Origin: Myxococcaceae bacterium
Lineage (GTDB): Bacteria > Myxococcota_A > Polyangia > Polyangiales > Ga0077539
Direction of reading: 5' to 3'
DNA: 64,000 nucleotides
Assembly: GCA_004297725.1 (NCBI GenBank)
Contig: SCUS01000025.1
Span: 1-64,000, forward strand
How positions within the stretch are numbered: the stretch's first letter is position 1; each line of letters opens with the position of its first letter. The translations under genes were made by a program, and so were the position numbers. Of this stretch, positions 52,665 through 61,598 are shown piece after piece. Below the pieces are notes generated by a model, which saw only the letters and a program-made list of their open reading frames with translations, had not been told where the DNA came from and searched no databases.

Positions 52665-52692
52665 TTGTCCGTAGGGAGTCCGGAACCTTCAA
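52665..52692 (-). promoter_or_regulatory. ECF-type promoter of the deacetylase-like gene
   Basis: Minus strand: TTGAAGGTTC, 13-nt spacer, GACAA. The -10 ends 7 nt before the GTG at 52,657. Confidence 0.6.
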
Positions 52693-52741
52693 AGATTCGC
52701 GGCACGGAGACGGGTCCTTGCGCCCACGAATCGCGGCCCGC

Positions 52742-53491
52742 TCAGAACGACTGCGACGCGAAGCGGAAGAGCTTCAGGTGCGCCCGCGCGCCCGCGGGGT
52801 GAAGCGCGAGCGCGCCGTCGAGTCCCTGGTTTCGGTGCACGTTGTGGACCCCATCTGGGCCGTACCCGATCGCGAATACGGAGATGCGGCCCACGTCACG
52901 GAGTTCGGTCTCCAGGTCCGCGCTGACCTCCGCGGGAGTCAGAGGGGCGAAATCCGAGGAGTGGAGGTGGAGCGTCGTGACGTAGTCGAGCGGCGCGATC
53001 ATCGTGTGCCACCCCTCGACCCACGCTCCATCCGGGAGCGGGACGTCGACGCTCGCGACGGCGAGATCAGGGACGCCTCCGGCCCGGCGCGATCCGAGGT
53101 TGACGGCCACGTCGTAGATGGCGCCATCGACGGCGATCTGGAGATGCAGGTGATCGGGGTCGCCGTTGCAGTCGCGTTGCCCGGCCGGAACGATCGCCAC
53201 GAGGCGCCCATCAAGGCGCCCGTACGACCGGTCGAGGGCGCGGCCGAGCTGGTTGGTGCACATCGCAAGGCGGGTGGGCGCCTCGTCGATCGTCGGCGCG
53301 TCGCCCGCCCTGGCGTCCGTCGCGGCCTCCGCCGCGGAGGCATCGAGGAGGGAGGCGTCGGGCACGAAGGCGTCGAGGACGTTGGCAGCGTCGGTCGGAG
53401 CGATCGTTGGCGGCGTGACGAGGGTCGGCGCGCACGCTACGAGCGAGAGGAGAGCGATGGAGAGGAGAGGAGAGGAGCAGCGGGCTGTCAT
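52742..53491 (-). CDS. Secreted lipoprotein, intact paralogue of the 41,141 gene
   Basis: 249 residues. Lipobox LSLVACAP after a basic start (MTARCSSPLLSIALL). An Asp/Ala/Thr linker to about residue 70 leads to the domain: TRLAMCTNQLGRALDRSYGR, CNGDPDHLHLQIAVDGAIYD, WVEGWHTMIAPLDYVTTLHL and VHRNQGLDGALALHPAGARA. Asp, His and Asn residues recur in DPDHLHLQ and NVHRNQG, which might form a metal site. I do not recognise the family. Its promoter has the shared ECF motif with the -10 only 10 nt before the ATG. Confidence 0.78.
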   Translation of the reverse strand: MTARCSSPLLSIALLSLVACAPTLVTPPTIAPTDAANVLDAFVPDASLLDASAAEAATDARAGDAPTIDEAPTRLAMCTNQLGRALDRSYGRLDGRLVAIVPAGQRDCNGDPDHLHLQIAVDGAIYDVAVNLGSRRAGGVPDLAVASVDVPLPDGAWVEGWHTMIAPLDYVTTLHLHSSDFAPLTPAEVSADLETELRDVGRISVFAIGYGPDGVHNVHRNQGLDGALALHPAGARAHLKLFRFASQSF

Positions 53492-53501
53492 CGAGAGGTC
53501 G

Positions 53502-53528
53502 TTGCCGTGGTCGAGCCCCGACCTTCAC
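53502..53528 (-). promoter_or_regulatory. ECF-type promoter of the 52,742-53,491 lipoprotein
   Basis: Minus strand: GTGAAGGTCG, 12-nt spacer, GGCAA, with the -10 ending 10 nt before the ATG. Confidence 0.75.
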
Positions 53529-53564
53529 GGAATCCGCGAGTGATCGGCCGCGTGAGCCGGACTG

Positions 53565-55181
53565 CTAGTTCTCCTCCTGGACGCAGGAGTATCCGCGGCA
53601 GAGGGTTCCGCTGCCGCAGCGGTTGCCGCAGCGACCGCAGTTCTCGTTGTCCCGACGAATGTCCGTGCACCGGCCTGGGCACGCGACGAGGCCCGCGGTG
53701 CAGGCGCAGGTGCCGCCCTGGCAGACGTAGGTTGATGGGCACGCGTGGAGGCATGCGCCGCAGTGGTCGTTGCTGGTGGCGAGGTCGACACAAGCGCCTG
53801 TCCCGCACGAGGTGAGCGAGGCCGGGCACTGACACGTGCCGCCGACGCAAGCCGTCCCGAGCGGGCAGGCCGAGCTGCAGGCACCGCAGTTGATCGGATC
53901 GCGCGTCGGGTCGACGCAATGGGTACCGCACGCGAGGAGCGCGCCTGGACAGGTGAACGGCGCCTGGCAGCGACCGAAGAGGCACACCTGCCCCATGCCG
54001 CACGCGACGCCGCACCCGCCGCAGTTGGCGGTGTCCGAGCGCGCGTCGATGCAGCGATCGCCGCAGCGCGTCGCCTCGGTCGGACACGCCACGCCCGCAT
54101 CGGGATCGGCGTCGGCGACCCCGGCGTCGGGGCGCGTCGGGCCGCACGCGCCGCCCACGCAGGCGACCCCCGGCCCGCACGCCCGGCCGCAGCCGCCGCA
54201 ATGGGCGCCGCTGGTGCGCGGATCGACGCACGCCCCGCCGCACATCACCAAGGGAGACACGCAGGTGAGGCCCGCGCATTCGCCCGCCACGCAGCGCGCT
54301 CCCGCGGGGCACACCCGACCGCACGCGCCGCAGTTCTGGACCTCTGCAGCGGTGTTACGGCAGCCCGTCTCGCAGAGGGTCTGTCCCCCGTCGCAGATGG
54401 GCCGACACACCCCCGCCTGGCACGCTTCGGTGGACGCGCACGTCTGCCCGCACGCTCCGCAGTTGCGCCCGTCGCGGGCGAGATCGACGCACGCGCCGCC
54501 GCAGTTGGTGAGCCCCATGTCGCAGACCCGCAGGCAGCTCCCGGCGTTGCAGACCTCGCCGCGCACGCACTCGTGTCCGCACGCTCCGCAGTTGCGCGGG
54601 TCGTCCAGGACGCGAGCGCACGAGGTCCCGCAGTCGCGCGTTGGCGCGGCGCAGCGGACCACGCACGCGCCCGCCGCGCAGAGCGTGCCCGCGGGACAAA
54701 CGTGACCGCACTCGCCGCAGTTCGCGGGATCGAGGTCGAGCGACGCGCAGGTGATGCCGCAAAGGCTGCGACCGGCGTTGCACCGCGCGACGCAGACGCC
54801 ATTCTCGCACGCCGTCTGAACGGGGCACACCGCCCCGCAGGCGCCGCAGTGCAGGCCATTGGTGGCCGTGTCGACGCACGCCCCGTCGCAGGCCGTGGCG
54901 CCGTCCGGACAGGCCATCACGCAGCGGCCCACGCTGCACACCTCGCCCGCCGCGCAAGCGCTCCCGCACGCACCGCACGCGGCCCGATCAGCCCGGAGGT
55001 CATGGCACGTCCCCTCGCATGGAGTGAGCGGCGCAGGACACCGGAGCACGTCGGGCGCGATGTCGACCGCGACGTCCATCGCCGGGGGGCTGGCATCGGC
55101 GGCGGTGCCATCGATGGTCGAGGCGCAAGCCGATAGCGCGATGGCGAGCAGGACGTACCAGAAGCGGGAGGCCTTCATCAT
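53565..55181 (-). CDS. Surface lipoprotein built of about eleven CGxCGxxC repeats
   Basis: 538 residues. Lipobox AIALSACAS. After an acidic linker the whole protein is tandem repeats of about 40-45 residues with the pattern C-x-G-x-C-V/T-D-x3-D-x2-N-C-G-x-C-G-x2-C-x5-C-x3-x-C; examples are CEGTCHDLRADRAACGACG, CGGACVDLARDGRNCGACG and CPGRCTDIRRDNENCGRCG. Such repeats form stacked disulphide-linked modules and are common in myxobacterial outer-surface proteins. An Asp-Ala spacer (RPDAGVADADPDAGVAC) splits the array. An ECF-type promoter has its -10 7 nt before the ATG. Confidence 0.85.
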   Translation of the reverse strand: MMKASRFWYVLLAIALSACASTIDGTAADASPPAMDVAVDIAPDVLRCPAPLTPCEGTCHDLRADRAACGACGSACAAGEVCSVGRCVMACPDGATACDGACVDTATNGLHCGACGAVCPVQTACENGVCVARCNAGRSLCGITCASLDLDPANCGECGHVCPAGTLCAAGACVVRCAAPTRDCGTSCARVLDDPRNCGACGHECVRGEVCNAGSCLRVCDMGLTNCGGACVDLARDGRNCGACGQTCASTEACQAGVCRPICDGGQTLCETGCRNTAAEVQNCGACGRVCPAGARCVAGECAGLTCVSPLVMCGGACVDPRTSGAHCGGCGRACGPGVACVGGACGPTRPDAGVADADPDAGVACPTEATRCGDRCIDARSDTANCGGCGVACGMGQVCLFGRCQAPFTCPGALLACGTHCVDPTRDPINCGACSSACPLGTACVGGTCQCPASLTSCGTGACVDLATSNDHCGACLHACPSTYVCQGGTCACTAGLVACPGRCTDIRRDNENCGRCGNRCGSGTLCRGYSCVQEEN

Positions 55182-55188
55182 GGGGGCA

Positions 55189-55215
55189 TCGCCCGCGGGT
55201 GGTCGAAACCTTCAA
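55189..55215 (-). promoter_or_regulatory. ECF-type promoter of the Cys-repeat lipoprotein
   Basis: Minus strand: TTGAAGGTTT, 12-nt spacer, GGCGA (one change from GGCAA). The -10 ends 7 nt before the ATG at 55,181. Confidence 0.5.
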
Positions 55216-55535
55216 GAATAGTGACGCGATTGGACGACGGACGGCGATCTTCGGTCGGCAGCCCTTCTCCCCACGACCCAGCTCACGCTTTGCGGCCTGC
55301 TGGTGCCTTTCCAGAGGGGATTGGTGGGGATCAGGTCGCGACGTCTTGAACCGCCTCCGGACCTCGAGCCCGACCCCCTCGGGCAACGGCTCGCGGATGA
55401 AGCGTTGCGTGGACAAGGAGCGTCGGTTCAGCATCACGCACCCGCCGATGCGCGTCGGGCTTCGAGCTCGGCTACCACCCCTACAGCTTCATGGAGGGCA
55501 TCCAGGGGAGCTGGAAGCGAGCCCTGGGGGAGGCT
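55216..55535. other. Gap without a supportable gene
   Basis: On the plus strand the short reading ASGFELGYHPYSFMEGIQGS followed by WKRALGEALPEYV (about 55,450-55,550) looks protein-like but has neither a proper start nor a recognisable family, and runs into the antisense of the GMC gene. It may be the end of a lost gene. No RNA gene or repeat was seen. Confidence 0.3.
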
Positions 55536-57419
55536 CTACCCGAGTACGTCTGCGATGCGCTCCGCCGCGCGCGTGGCGACGGCCATGATGGTGAGCTGCG
55601 GATTGACCCCGAGGGGGCCGGCCACGGTGCTGCCGTCTACGATGAAGAGGCGCTTCATGTCGTGGGTCTGGTGGTCGAGGTCGACCACGGAGGTCTTCGG
55701 GTCGCGGCCCATGCGGCAGGTGCCGAGCGGGTGGTAGCTGAGCAGCGGGAGGTCGCCGGCCGCGGGCACCGTGCGCTTGAACCGATGGAACTCGCCCGGC
55801 TCCAGCACCGGCGACGATGTCACCACCGGGTACAGCCGCCGCGCCCCCGCCGCCAGGAACATCTCCCCCGCCCGCACCATCGCCGCGTGCACCCGCGCCA
55901 CGTCGCGCGCATTGATGGTCTTGGTGACGACCACGTTGCCGTCGCGCTCGTAGCGCACCACGGCGTCGGGGCGGTCATCGGCGATCAGCGTGCCCACCGT
56001 CGCGATGTGGTCGAGCTGCGCCACGGCCGCGGTGAGCCGTCGGCCCCCGAGGGGCAGCGCGATCGGCGCGACGTTGCGGTCGGACTGCGCCCCGAGCACC
56101 AGGAAGCCGTCGCGCAGGAAGTGGTCCATCGCGAAGCCCTGGGGGACATGGTCGGCGCCGCGGATGGGCTCGTCGAAGAGGGCCGACATCCCGCCGCTCG
56201 GGTGCAGCGACAGGTTGCGCCCGACCTGCCCGCTCGTGTCGCAGATCCCCTGCTTCTGGAGGAAGGTCGCCGTCGGCAGCGCGCCGCCGGCGAGGACCAC
56301 CGCCCGCGCCTGGAAGCGCACCCGCACGCCCGCCCGCGTGACGGCGTCGAGCCCGGTCGCGCGACCGTTCTCGACGCGCACCCGCTCGGCGCGCAGACCC
56401 GTGAAGAGGGCCGCCGAGCGCTCGAGCGCCGCGGGGACGTACGACACGTTGGTGCTGCGCCGCGCGTCGCTGCGGCAGCCGAAGTCGCAGAACCCGGAGG
56501 CCTGGCAGCCGGGCGCGTTGCGGCGGATGCGCAGGTGGCTCCAGCCGAGGGCGCGGCACCCGCGATCGAAGACCCCGCCGATGGGGCCGAGGTAGCGCTC
56601 CTCGGTGGGCGCCACGCCCAGGAAGGACTCGACGCGCTCAAAGTACGGGGCCATCGACGGGGTCGCGAAGTCGTCGGTGCCGAGCGCGTCGCACCACCGG
56701 TCGAGCACCCACGGCGGCGTGCGGAAGCAGGTGCCGCCGTTGATCGCCGTCGAGCCGCCGACCATGCGGCCCATGAACACCGGCATCGGCGCGTTGCCCA
56801 CCGCGACGGCGCCCCGGTAGAAGCGCTGGTGCGCTCGCACCGCGCTGCCGTCGAAGGCGTCGCGGCGGTGCAGGTCGCCCTCCTCGACGAAGGCCACCGC
56901 GTAGCCCTTCGCCGCGAGGGCGTGGCCTACGACCGCGCCGCCCGCGCCGGTCCCGACGACCACGACGTCGCAGGCGACGACCTCCTCCGCGGCGATGTCT
57001 TCGCCGCGCCGCAGCTGCCGAAGCCAGCGGGGCTCGTCGAGCACGGGCATCACCTTGAGCGCGCCGCCGAGCCGCGCGTACACGGCCGGGCGGTCGAAGT
57101 GCACGAACTTGAAGAAGAACAGCAGAACCCCGTAAGGGCCGCGGAGCAGCGGGTCCTTCGACCAGCGGCCGAGGGTGGCCTCCTGGGCGTCGGCGTCGAG
57201 CGCGTGGAAGGGCCTTCCCGTCGACGCGACGGCTGCCGCGGAGAGCGCCCGCAGCGCCGCACGCCATCCGCCCACCAGCGCGGGCGAGAGCTCGCCGACG
57301 ACCTCCTCGGCGCGACGCAACGTCGCCTCGTCGCCGCCTGGAACCCCCTCGCCGCCCGGGATCATCGCCTCCAGCAGCGCCAGCGCGGCGCGCCGCTCCT
57401 CGAAGCTCATCGGGGTCAT
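55536..57419 (-). CDS. GMC-family FAD-dependent oxidoreductase
   Basis: 627 residues. An N-terminal helical segment of about 140 residues (FEERRAALALLEAMIPGGEG) resembles that of long-chain alcohol oxidases and gluconate-dehydrogenase subunit 3. FAD-binding Rossmann motif CDVVVVGTGAGGAVVGHALA lies near residue 150, the second FAD region GRMVGGSTAINGGTCFRTP near 225, and the active-site and C-terminal motifs YHPLGTCRMG and GPLGVNPQLTIMAVA near 570-610. A Cys-rich insert APGCQASGFCDFGCRSDAR may bind metal. Oxidises an alcohol or sterol-type hydroxyl. Last gene of the minus operon, overlapping the MMPL gene as ATGA. Confidence 0.88.
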   Translation of the reverse strand: MTPMSFEERRAALALLEAMIPGGEGVPGGDEATLRRAEEVVGELSPALVGGWRAALRALSAAAVASTGRPFHALDADAQEATLGRWSKDPLLRGPYGVLLFFFKFVHFDRPAVYARLGGALKVMPVLDEPRWLRQLRRGEDIAAEEVVACDVVVVGTGAGGAVVGHALAAKGYAVAFVEEGDLHRRDAFDGSAVRAHQRFYRGAVAVGNAPMPVFMGRMVGGSTAINGGTCFRTPPWVLDRWCDALGTDDFATPSMAPYFERVESFLGVAPTEERYLGPIGGVFDRGCRALGWSHLRIRRNAPGCQASGFCDFGCRSDARRSTNVSYVPAALERSAALFTGLRAERVRVENGRATGLDAVTRAGVRVRFQARAVVLAGGALPTATFLQKQGICDTSGQVGRNLSLHPSGGMSALFDEPIRGADHVPQGFAMDHFLRDGFLVLGAQSDRNVAPIALPLGGRRLTAAVAQLDHIATVGTLIADDRPDAVVRYERDGNVVVTKTINARDVARVHAAMVRAGEMFLAAGARRLYPVVTSSPVLEPGEFHRFKRTVPAAGDLPLLSYHPLGTCRMGRDPKTSVVDLDHQTHDMKRLFIVDGSTVAGPLGVNPQLTIMAVATRAAERIADVLG

Positions 57420-59866
57420 GTCCCCTCCGTGGATTCGCGGCGCCGCGGCGCGAGCGCCGGGTACACGCCGAGCACGACGGTCACCGCGACGACCTCACCG
57501 AGCACGGCCGCCTGGCCGAAGCTGCGCAGCGCGCCGGAGCTCGCCAGCAGCAGCGTCACGTAGCCCACGATGGTCGTGAGCGAGCACAGCAGGATCGCGC
57601 CGCCCATGCGCGCGGAGGCCTCGCGGGCGTCGACTCGGAGCGCGTCGCCCGCGCCGAGCAGGTTCACGAGGTAGTCCGCGCCGACCCCGATGGTGATCGG
57701 GAGGGCAGCGAAGTTCAGCATGTTGAGCCGCACGCCGAGCGCGAGCATCGCGAGCTGCGAGCCCACCGCGACGCCGGTGACGAGCAGCACCGTGCCGGCG
57801 ATGCGGAGCGGGTGGCGGCCGAAGATCGGCAGCAGCGCGAGGGTCACCAGCAGGCACACCATGCCGACGACCCGCAGCGCGTCGCGCTGGAGCACCCGCA
57901 TGATCTCGGCCATCACCAGGAAGGCCCCGCCCACGACCGATCCGGCGGGGACGGGCGCGGCGTTCACGCGCTCGGCGAAGCGCACCACGTTGCGCACGTC
58001 GTCGAAGTCGATCGCCAGCGATGGGAACACCAGCACCGTGCGGTCGGCGCGCCCGTCGCGCTCGGCAAAGGGCCCGCGCAGGGCGTCGGGCACCGTCGCC
58101 GGGTCGATGGGCGCCACCCCCGCGCGCGGCAGCCACTCGTCGAGGAAGGCGCGCGCTTCGGCCGGGACGCGCGCCTGGGGGAGGGCGTCGACGCGGCGGC
58201 GGAGGGAGGCGAGGGCGGCGATGCGGGCGCGCTGGTCGTCGGCCGGCGGGGCGTAGCGGTCGACGGTCTCGACGCGCTCGGCCATCGGGTGCGGGCCCGC
58301 GACGAGGGCGCCGTGCAGCGCGGCCACGACGGCGGCGCGGTCGGCCGCGGAGGGGGCGAGCGCGACCACGGGCGTGAGCCAGGTGCCGAAGATGGCGGAG
58401 ACGGTGCGGTCCCACGAGGCGGCGCCCGAGCGGATGGACTCGGTGTTGCGGAGGTCGCGCAGGTCGGCGTCCCAGTAGCCCTCCCGGAGCCCGCGGCGCA
58501 GGCCGACGCCGCCCACCGCGACGAGCGCGAGGAGCGTCGCGACGGAGACGGCGCGCGCCCGCGGGAGGTCGGCGTACCATCGGCGGACGGCGTCCTGCAC
58601 GCGTGTGCTCCCGGCGGCGCAGCGCGGCGGGTCGAAGAGGGCGATGCCCACGGGCGCGGCGAGGTAGGTCACGAGCGCGACGGTGAGCATGCCGACGCCG
58701 CCGGTGGCGCCGAACTGCGAGAAGCCGCGGAAGCTCGTGAAGGTCAGACCCAGGTACGCCGCGGAGGCGGTCGCGGCGGCGGCCGAGACCCCGGGGAGGC
58801 TCTGCCGCGCGGCGCGCACGACGGCTGCGGCGCGGTCGAGGTCGGCGGGCTGCGCGCGGTAGTAGGCGAGGAGGAGCAGCGGGTAGTTGATCCCGTTGCC
58901 GATGATGATCGAGCCGAGGAATGCGGAGTTGGAGTTGAGCGTGCTGCCCGTGAGGCGGGCGACGGCGAAGGTGGCGATGACGCCGGGGACGACACCCGTG
59001 AGCACGGCCAGGAGAGCGCGCGCCGAGCGGTAGTAGCCGACGATCAGGAGGCCCACGAGCAGGGTCACCAGCATCGACGAGACGCCCACGTCCGAGAGGA
59101 TCGCGGCGTGCTCCTCGAGCAGGTTGGCGACCTCGCCGTTGTAGGCGACGAGGAGGTCGCGGCGGTACCCGGGGCGCAGGCGCGCGACCTCGGCGCGCAC
59201 CATGGCGTCGAGGGCCGCGGCGGGCTCGACCTCGGTGTCGGAGGCGGCCATGGTCACGCGGAGCAGTGCCGTGCGCCCGTCGCGAGAGGCGATGAACCCG
59301 CTCGGGAAGCGGTCGGCCGCGGCGGCCTCGCGGTCGGCCTCGTCGCGCAGGCGGCGCAGGCGCTGCTCGGGGGTGCCCTCGTCGTCGTCGAGGGCGATGA
59401 ACATCGGGTTGGCCTCGCGCTCGGCCTCGTCGATCGCCGCGCGGGCCTCGGACACCACGTGGTCGAAGCGATCGCGCGGGATGAGCAGCGGTGCGTGGGC
59501 GCGGATCCAGGTGCGCTCGGCCGAGACGTCGTACTGCACCGCGCGCACGATCGGCAGGCGGCGGGCGGCGATGCCCTCGCCGAGGGCGCGCACGAAGCGG
59601 CGGTTCTCGGCCGGGTCGGGCGAGCGAACGAGCACGATGAGCCCGGCGGCGCCGCCGCCGAAGCGGGCGTGCAGCGTGGTGATGGCGCGCACGGTGAGGG
59701 AGTCGTCGGGGAGGAGGTCCTGCATCCCGGCGTGCACCTGGGTGAAGTAGCGGACGCAGAGGCCCACCGGCGCCACCAGCGCGAACAGCAGCAGGAGCGC
59801 GGCGCGGCGCGGCGCGGCGGTGACCCGCAGCACGAAGCGCGCGTAGGCCGCCCAGGCGTCGCTCAC
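57416..59866 (-). CDS. MMPL/HpnN-type RND exporter
   Basis: 816 residues from GTG 59866 (GTGA overlap with the phosphatase gene). Two halves of one TM, a periplasmic domain and five TMs. FTQVHAGMQDLLPDDSLTV follows TM1, as in HpnN and related lipid exporters; TM4 motifs are NSNSAFLGSIIIGNGINYPL in the first half and ALPITIGVGADYLVNLLGAG in the second, the GADY/GNGINY positions being those of the proton pathway. This family exports hydrophobic lipids such as hopanoids, mycolates or carotenoid esters. The pathway genes around it suggest export of an oxidised lipid. No adaptor is encoded here. Confidence 0.85.
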   Translation of the reverse strand: MSDAWAAYARFVLRVTAAPRRAALLLLFALVAPVGLCVRYFTQVHAGMQDLLPDDSLTVRAITTLHARFGGGAAGLIVLVRSPDPAENRRFVRALGEGIAARRLPIVRAVQYDVSAERTWIRAHAPLLIPRDRFDHVVSEARAAIDEAEREANPMFIALDDDEGTPEQRLRRLRDEADREAAAADRFPSGFIASRDGRTALLRVTMAASDTEVEPAAALDAMVRAEVARLRPGYRRDLLVAYNGEVANLLEEHAAILSDVGVSSMLVTLLVGLLIVGYYRSARALLAVLTGVVPGVIATFAVARLTGSTLNSNSAFLGSIIIGNGINYPLLLLAYYRAQPADLDRAAAVVRAARQSLPGVSAAAATASAAYLGLTFTSFRGFSQFGATGGVGMLTVALVTYLAAPVGIALFDPPRCAAGSTRVQDAVRRWYADLPRARAVSVATLLALVAVGGVGLRRGLREGYWDADLRDLRNTESIRSGAASWDRTVSAIFGTWLTPVVALAPSAADRAAVVAALHGALVAGPHPMAERVETVDRYAPPADDQRARIAALASLRRRVDALPQARVPAEARAFLDEWLPRAGVAPIDPATVPDALRGPFAERDGRADRTVLVFPSLAIDFDDVRNVVRFAERVNAAPVPAGSVVGGAFLVMAEIMRVLQRDALRVVGMVCLLVTLALLPIFGRHPLRIAGTVLLVTGVAVGSQLAMLALGVRLNMLNFAALPITIGVGADYLVNLLGAGDALRVDAREASARMGGAILLCSLTTIVGYVTLLLASSGALRSFGQAAVLGEVVAVTVVLGVYPALAPRRRESTEGT

Positions 59867-60648
59867 GCGCTGGACCCTCCGCGCATGAGCGCGCCGAGCG
59901 TCGCGTGCAGCAGGCCGTTGCTGGCCAGAAGGTCGGGCGCGTCGGGGCGGTGCTCGCGGCCGTCGAAGCGCGCGACGGCGCCGCCTGCCTCGCGCACGAG
60001 CAGCGCGCCCGCGGCCGTGTCCCAGGGTTTCAGGCCAGGCTCGAAGTACGCGTCGAGCCGGCCGCGGGCGACGTCCGCGAGGTCGAGCGCCGCGCACCCG
60101 AGCGACCGCAGCGCCTGCACTTCGCGGAACACCCGCGTGAGCCGCGCGAGCTGCGCCCCGTCGGCCTCGCGGCCGGCGTAGGTGAGGGCGCTCGCGACCA
60201 TCGCGCCGCGCGGGTCGGCCACGGTCGACACACGGATCAGCGCGCCGTTGCAGCGGGCGCCCATCCCAGGTACGGCGGTGAAGAGCTCGTCGGTGAAGGG
60301 GGCGTACACCGCCCCGGCGATGACCTCGCCAGCGTAGGAGACTGCCACCGAGACGCCGCAGCGGGGCGATCCGTGGGCGAAGTTCTTGGTGCCGTCGAGG
60401 GGGTCGACGATCCAGACGTAGCCCGCATCGGGGGCGAGCGCGGTGCCCTCCTCGGCGACGATGCCGTGCTCGGGGAACCGCGCCCGCAGCGCCTCGACGA
60501 TGGCCCGCTCGCAGGCGCCGTCGACCGCCGTGACGATGTCCGCGTCGCCCTTCGCCGCGACGCCGAAGCCCTCGGCGCGGGCCCGGCGCTGGATCTCGCC
60601 CGCGAGCCGCGCCACCTCCGCCGCCGTGTCCAGGAGTCGTCCAATCAT
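59863..60648 (-). CDS. Inositol-monophosphatase family phosphatase
   Basis: 261 residues from ATG 60648. All family motifs are present: IVAEEGTAL (metal ligands), VWIVDPLDGTKNFAHG (DPxDGTxNF), a central core and LKPWDTAAGALLVREAGG (WDxAAG). Mg-dependent hydrolysis of a sugar, inositol or nucleoside phosphate ester; the preferred substrate cannot be read from sequence. Its ATG overlaps the stop of the membrane protein gene and its stop overlaps the MMPL start, so it is part of the operon. SuhB/CysQ-like proteins are close alternatives. Confidence 0.9.
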   Translation of the reverse strand: MIGRLLDTAAEVARLAGEIQRRARAEGFGVAAKGDADIVTAVDGACERAIVEALRARFPEHGIVAEEGTALAPDAGYVWIVDPLDGTKNFAHGSPRCGVSVAVSYAGEVIAGAVYAPFTDELFTAVPGMGARCNGALIRVSTVADPRGAMVASALTYAGREADGAQLARLTRVFREVQALRSLGCAALDLADVARGRLDAYFEPGLKPWDTAAGALLVREAGGAVARFDGREHRPDAPDLLASNGLLHATLGALMRGGSSA

Positions 60649-61598
60649 GCAGGTCCTTCGTGAGGGGCGGGGTCGTCGGAGAGGGCCAGGGCGGCGGCGC
60701 CGCCGACGAGCGCGAGCCCGAGCTGCGCGCCGTGCAAGCCCAGGGTGAGCGCGAGGGCGTCGGGCGCCGCCAGGTCGAGGCGCACGGCGGCCAGGGCGAG
60801 CAGCGCGTCGGTGGCGCCCAGCTGCCCCGGGAGGGCGTCGCCGAGGGCCGCGCCCGTCAGCACGAGGCCGTGCGCGGCAAGCGCGTCGACGGCCCCGGCG
60901 GGGTGGCCGAGCGCGTGGAGAAGCGTCGCGACCTGGGCGATTTGCAGGAGGCGGGCGGCGGTCTCCCAGGCGGCCGCGACCCCGAGGGCTGGCGTCGCGG
61001 CGGCGAAGGCGTCGTCGAAGGCGGGGCCCTGCGCCCGCGCGATGGTGAAGCGCGCGCCGAGCCAGCGGCCGAGCCGTGCGCGGCCGGCGAGCGCGACGGC
61101 GAGGCCCGCCGCGGACATCACGAGGGCGAGGCCTCCGACGGCGAGTGTCGGCCACGTCGCCCCGCAGCGCAGCGCCACCCCGGCGAGCGAGACCAGCGCG
61201 ATGGCGGCGTTGCCCAGCAGCACCGCGGCCTGCGAACCGACCGCGCCCGCAGCGGCGACGGGGCCACCCACCCGGGGCGCGAGGCGCACGGCCTTCCACC
61301 CCTCCGAGAGCAGGCGCCCGAGCGGCAACCCCGCCGCGACCACGTTAGCCAGGAACACCGCCCGCCAGAAGGGCCGCGCCGGCGCGGTGCGCCCGGCCGC
61401 ACGGTAGAGCGCCGCGAGCGCGATCGCATCGAAGGCCACCACGCCGGCCTCGAGCGCGCCCAGCAGCGGCAGCCACGGGGCGACCCGCGCCAGCGACGGG
61501 AGCGTGGCCCCGACGCCGACAGCGCGCACGATCGCGACGAGGAGGCCCACGGCCGCCAGCGCAGCGATGGCGCGCCCGATGACGGCACCGCGGGTCAT
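60645..61598 (-). CDS. UPF0104/LPG-synthase-TM-type integral membrane protein
   Basis: 317 residues from ATG 61598 with ATGA overlap to the GH3-like gene; a longer frame is rejected. Eight or so hydrophobic helices, with LANVVAAGLPLGRLLSEGWK near residue 90 and LTGAALGDALPGQLGATDAL near residue 260. These 'NxxxxG(L/I)PxGRxxSE' and 'GDxLPGQLGxxD' patterns belong to the lysylphosphatidylglycerol synthase TM-region/UPF0104 family, which has members thought to move or modify lipids. Catalytic function unknown; no soluble synthase domain is attached. Confidence 0.75.
   Translation of the reverse strand: MTRGAVIGRAIAALAAVGLLVAIVRAVGVGATLPSLARVAPWLPLLGALEAGVVAFDAIALAALYRAAGRTAPARPFWRAVFLANVVAAGLPLGRLLSEGWKAVRLAPRVGGPVAAAGAVGSQAAVLLGNAAIALVSLAGVALRCGATWPTLAVGGLALVMSAAGLAVALAGRARLGRWLGARFTIARAQGPAFDDAFAAATPALGVAAAWETAARLLQIAQVATLLHALGHPAGAVDALAAHGLVLTGAALGDALPGQLGATDALLALAAVRLDLAAPDALALTLGLHGAQLGLALVGGAAALALSDDPAPHEGPA

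Noticed and set aside
53565..55181. Plus-strand frames of 289 and 463 codons opposite the Cys-repeat protein
   Set aside because: They mirror the repeats as His/Pro/Ala-rich antisense reading and have no signal peptide or family motif.
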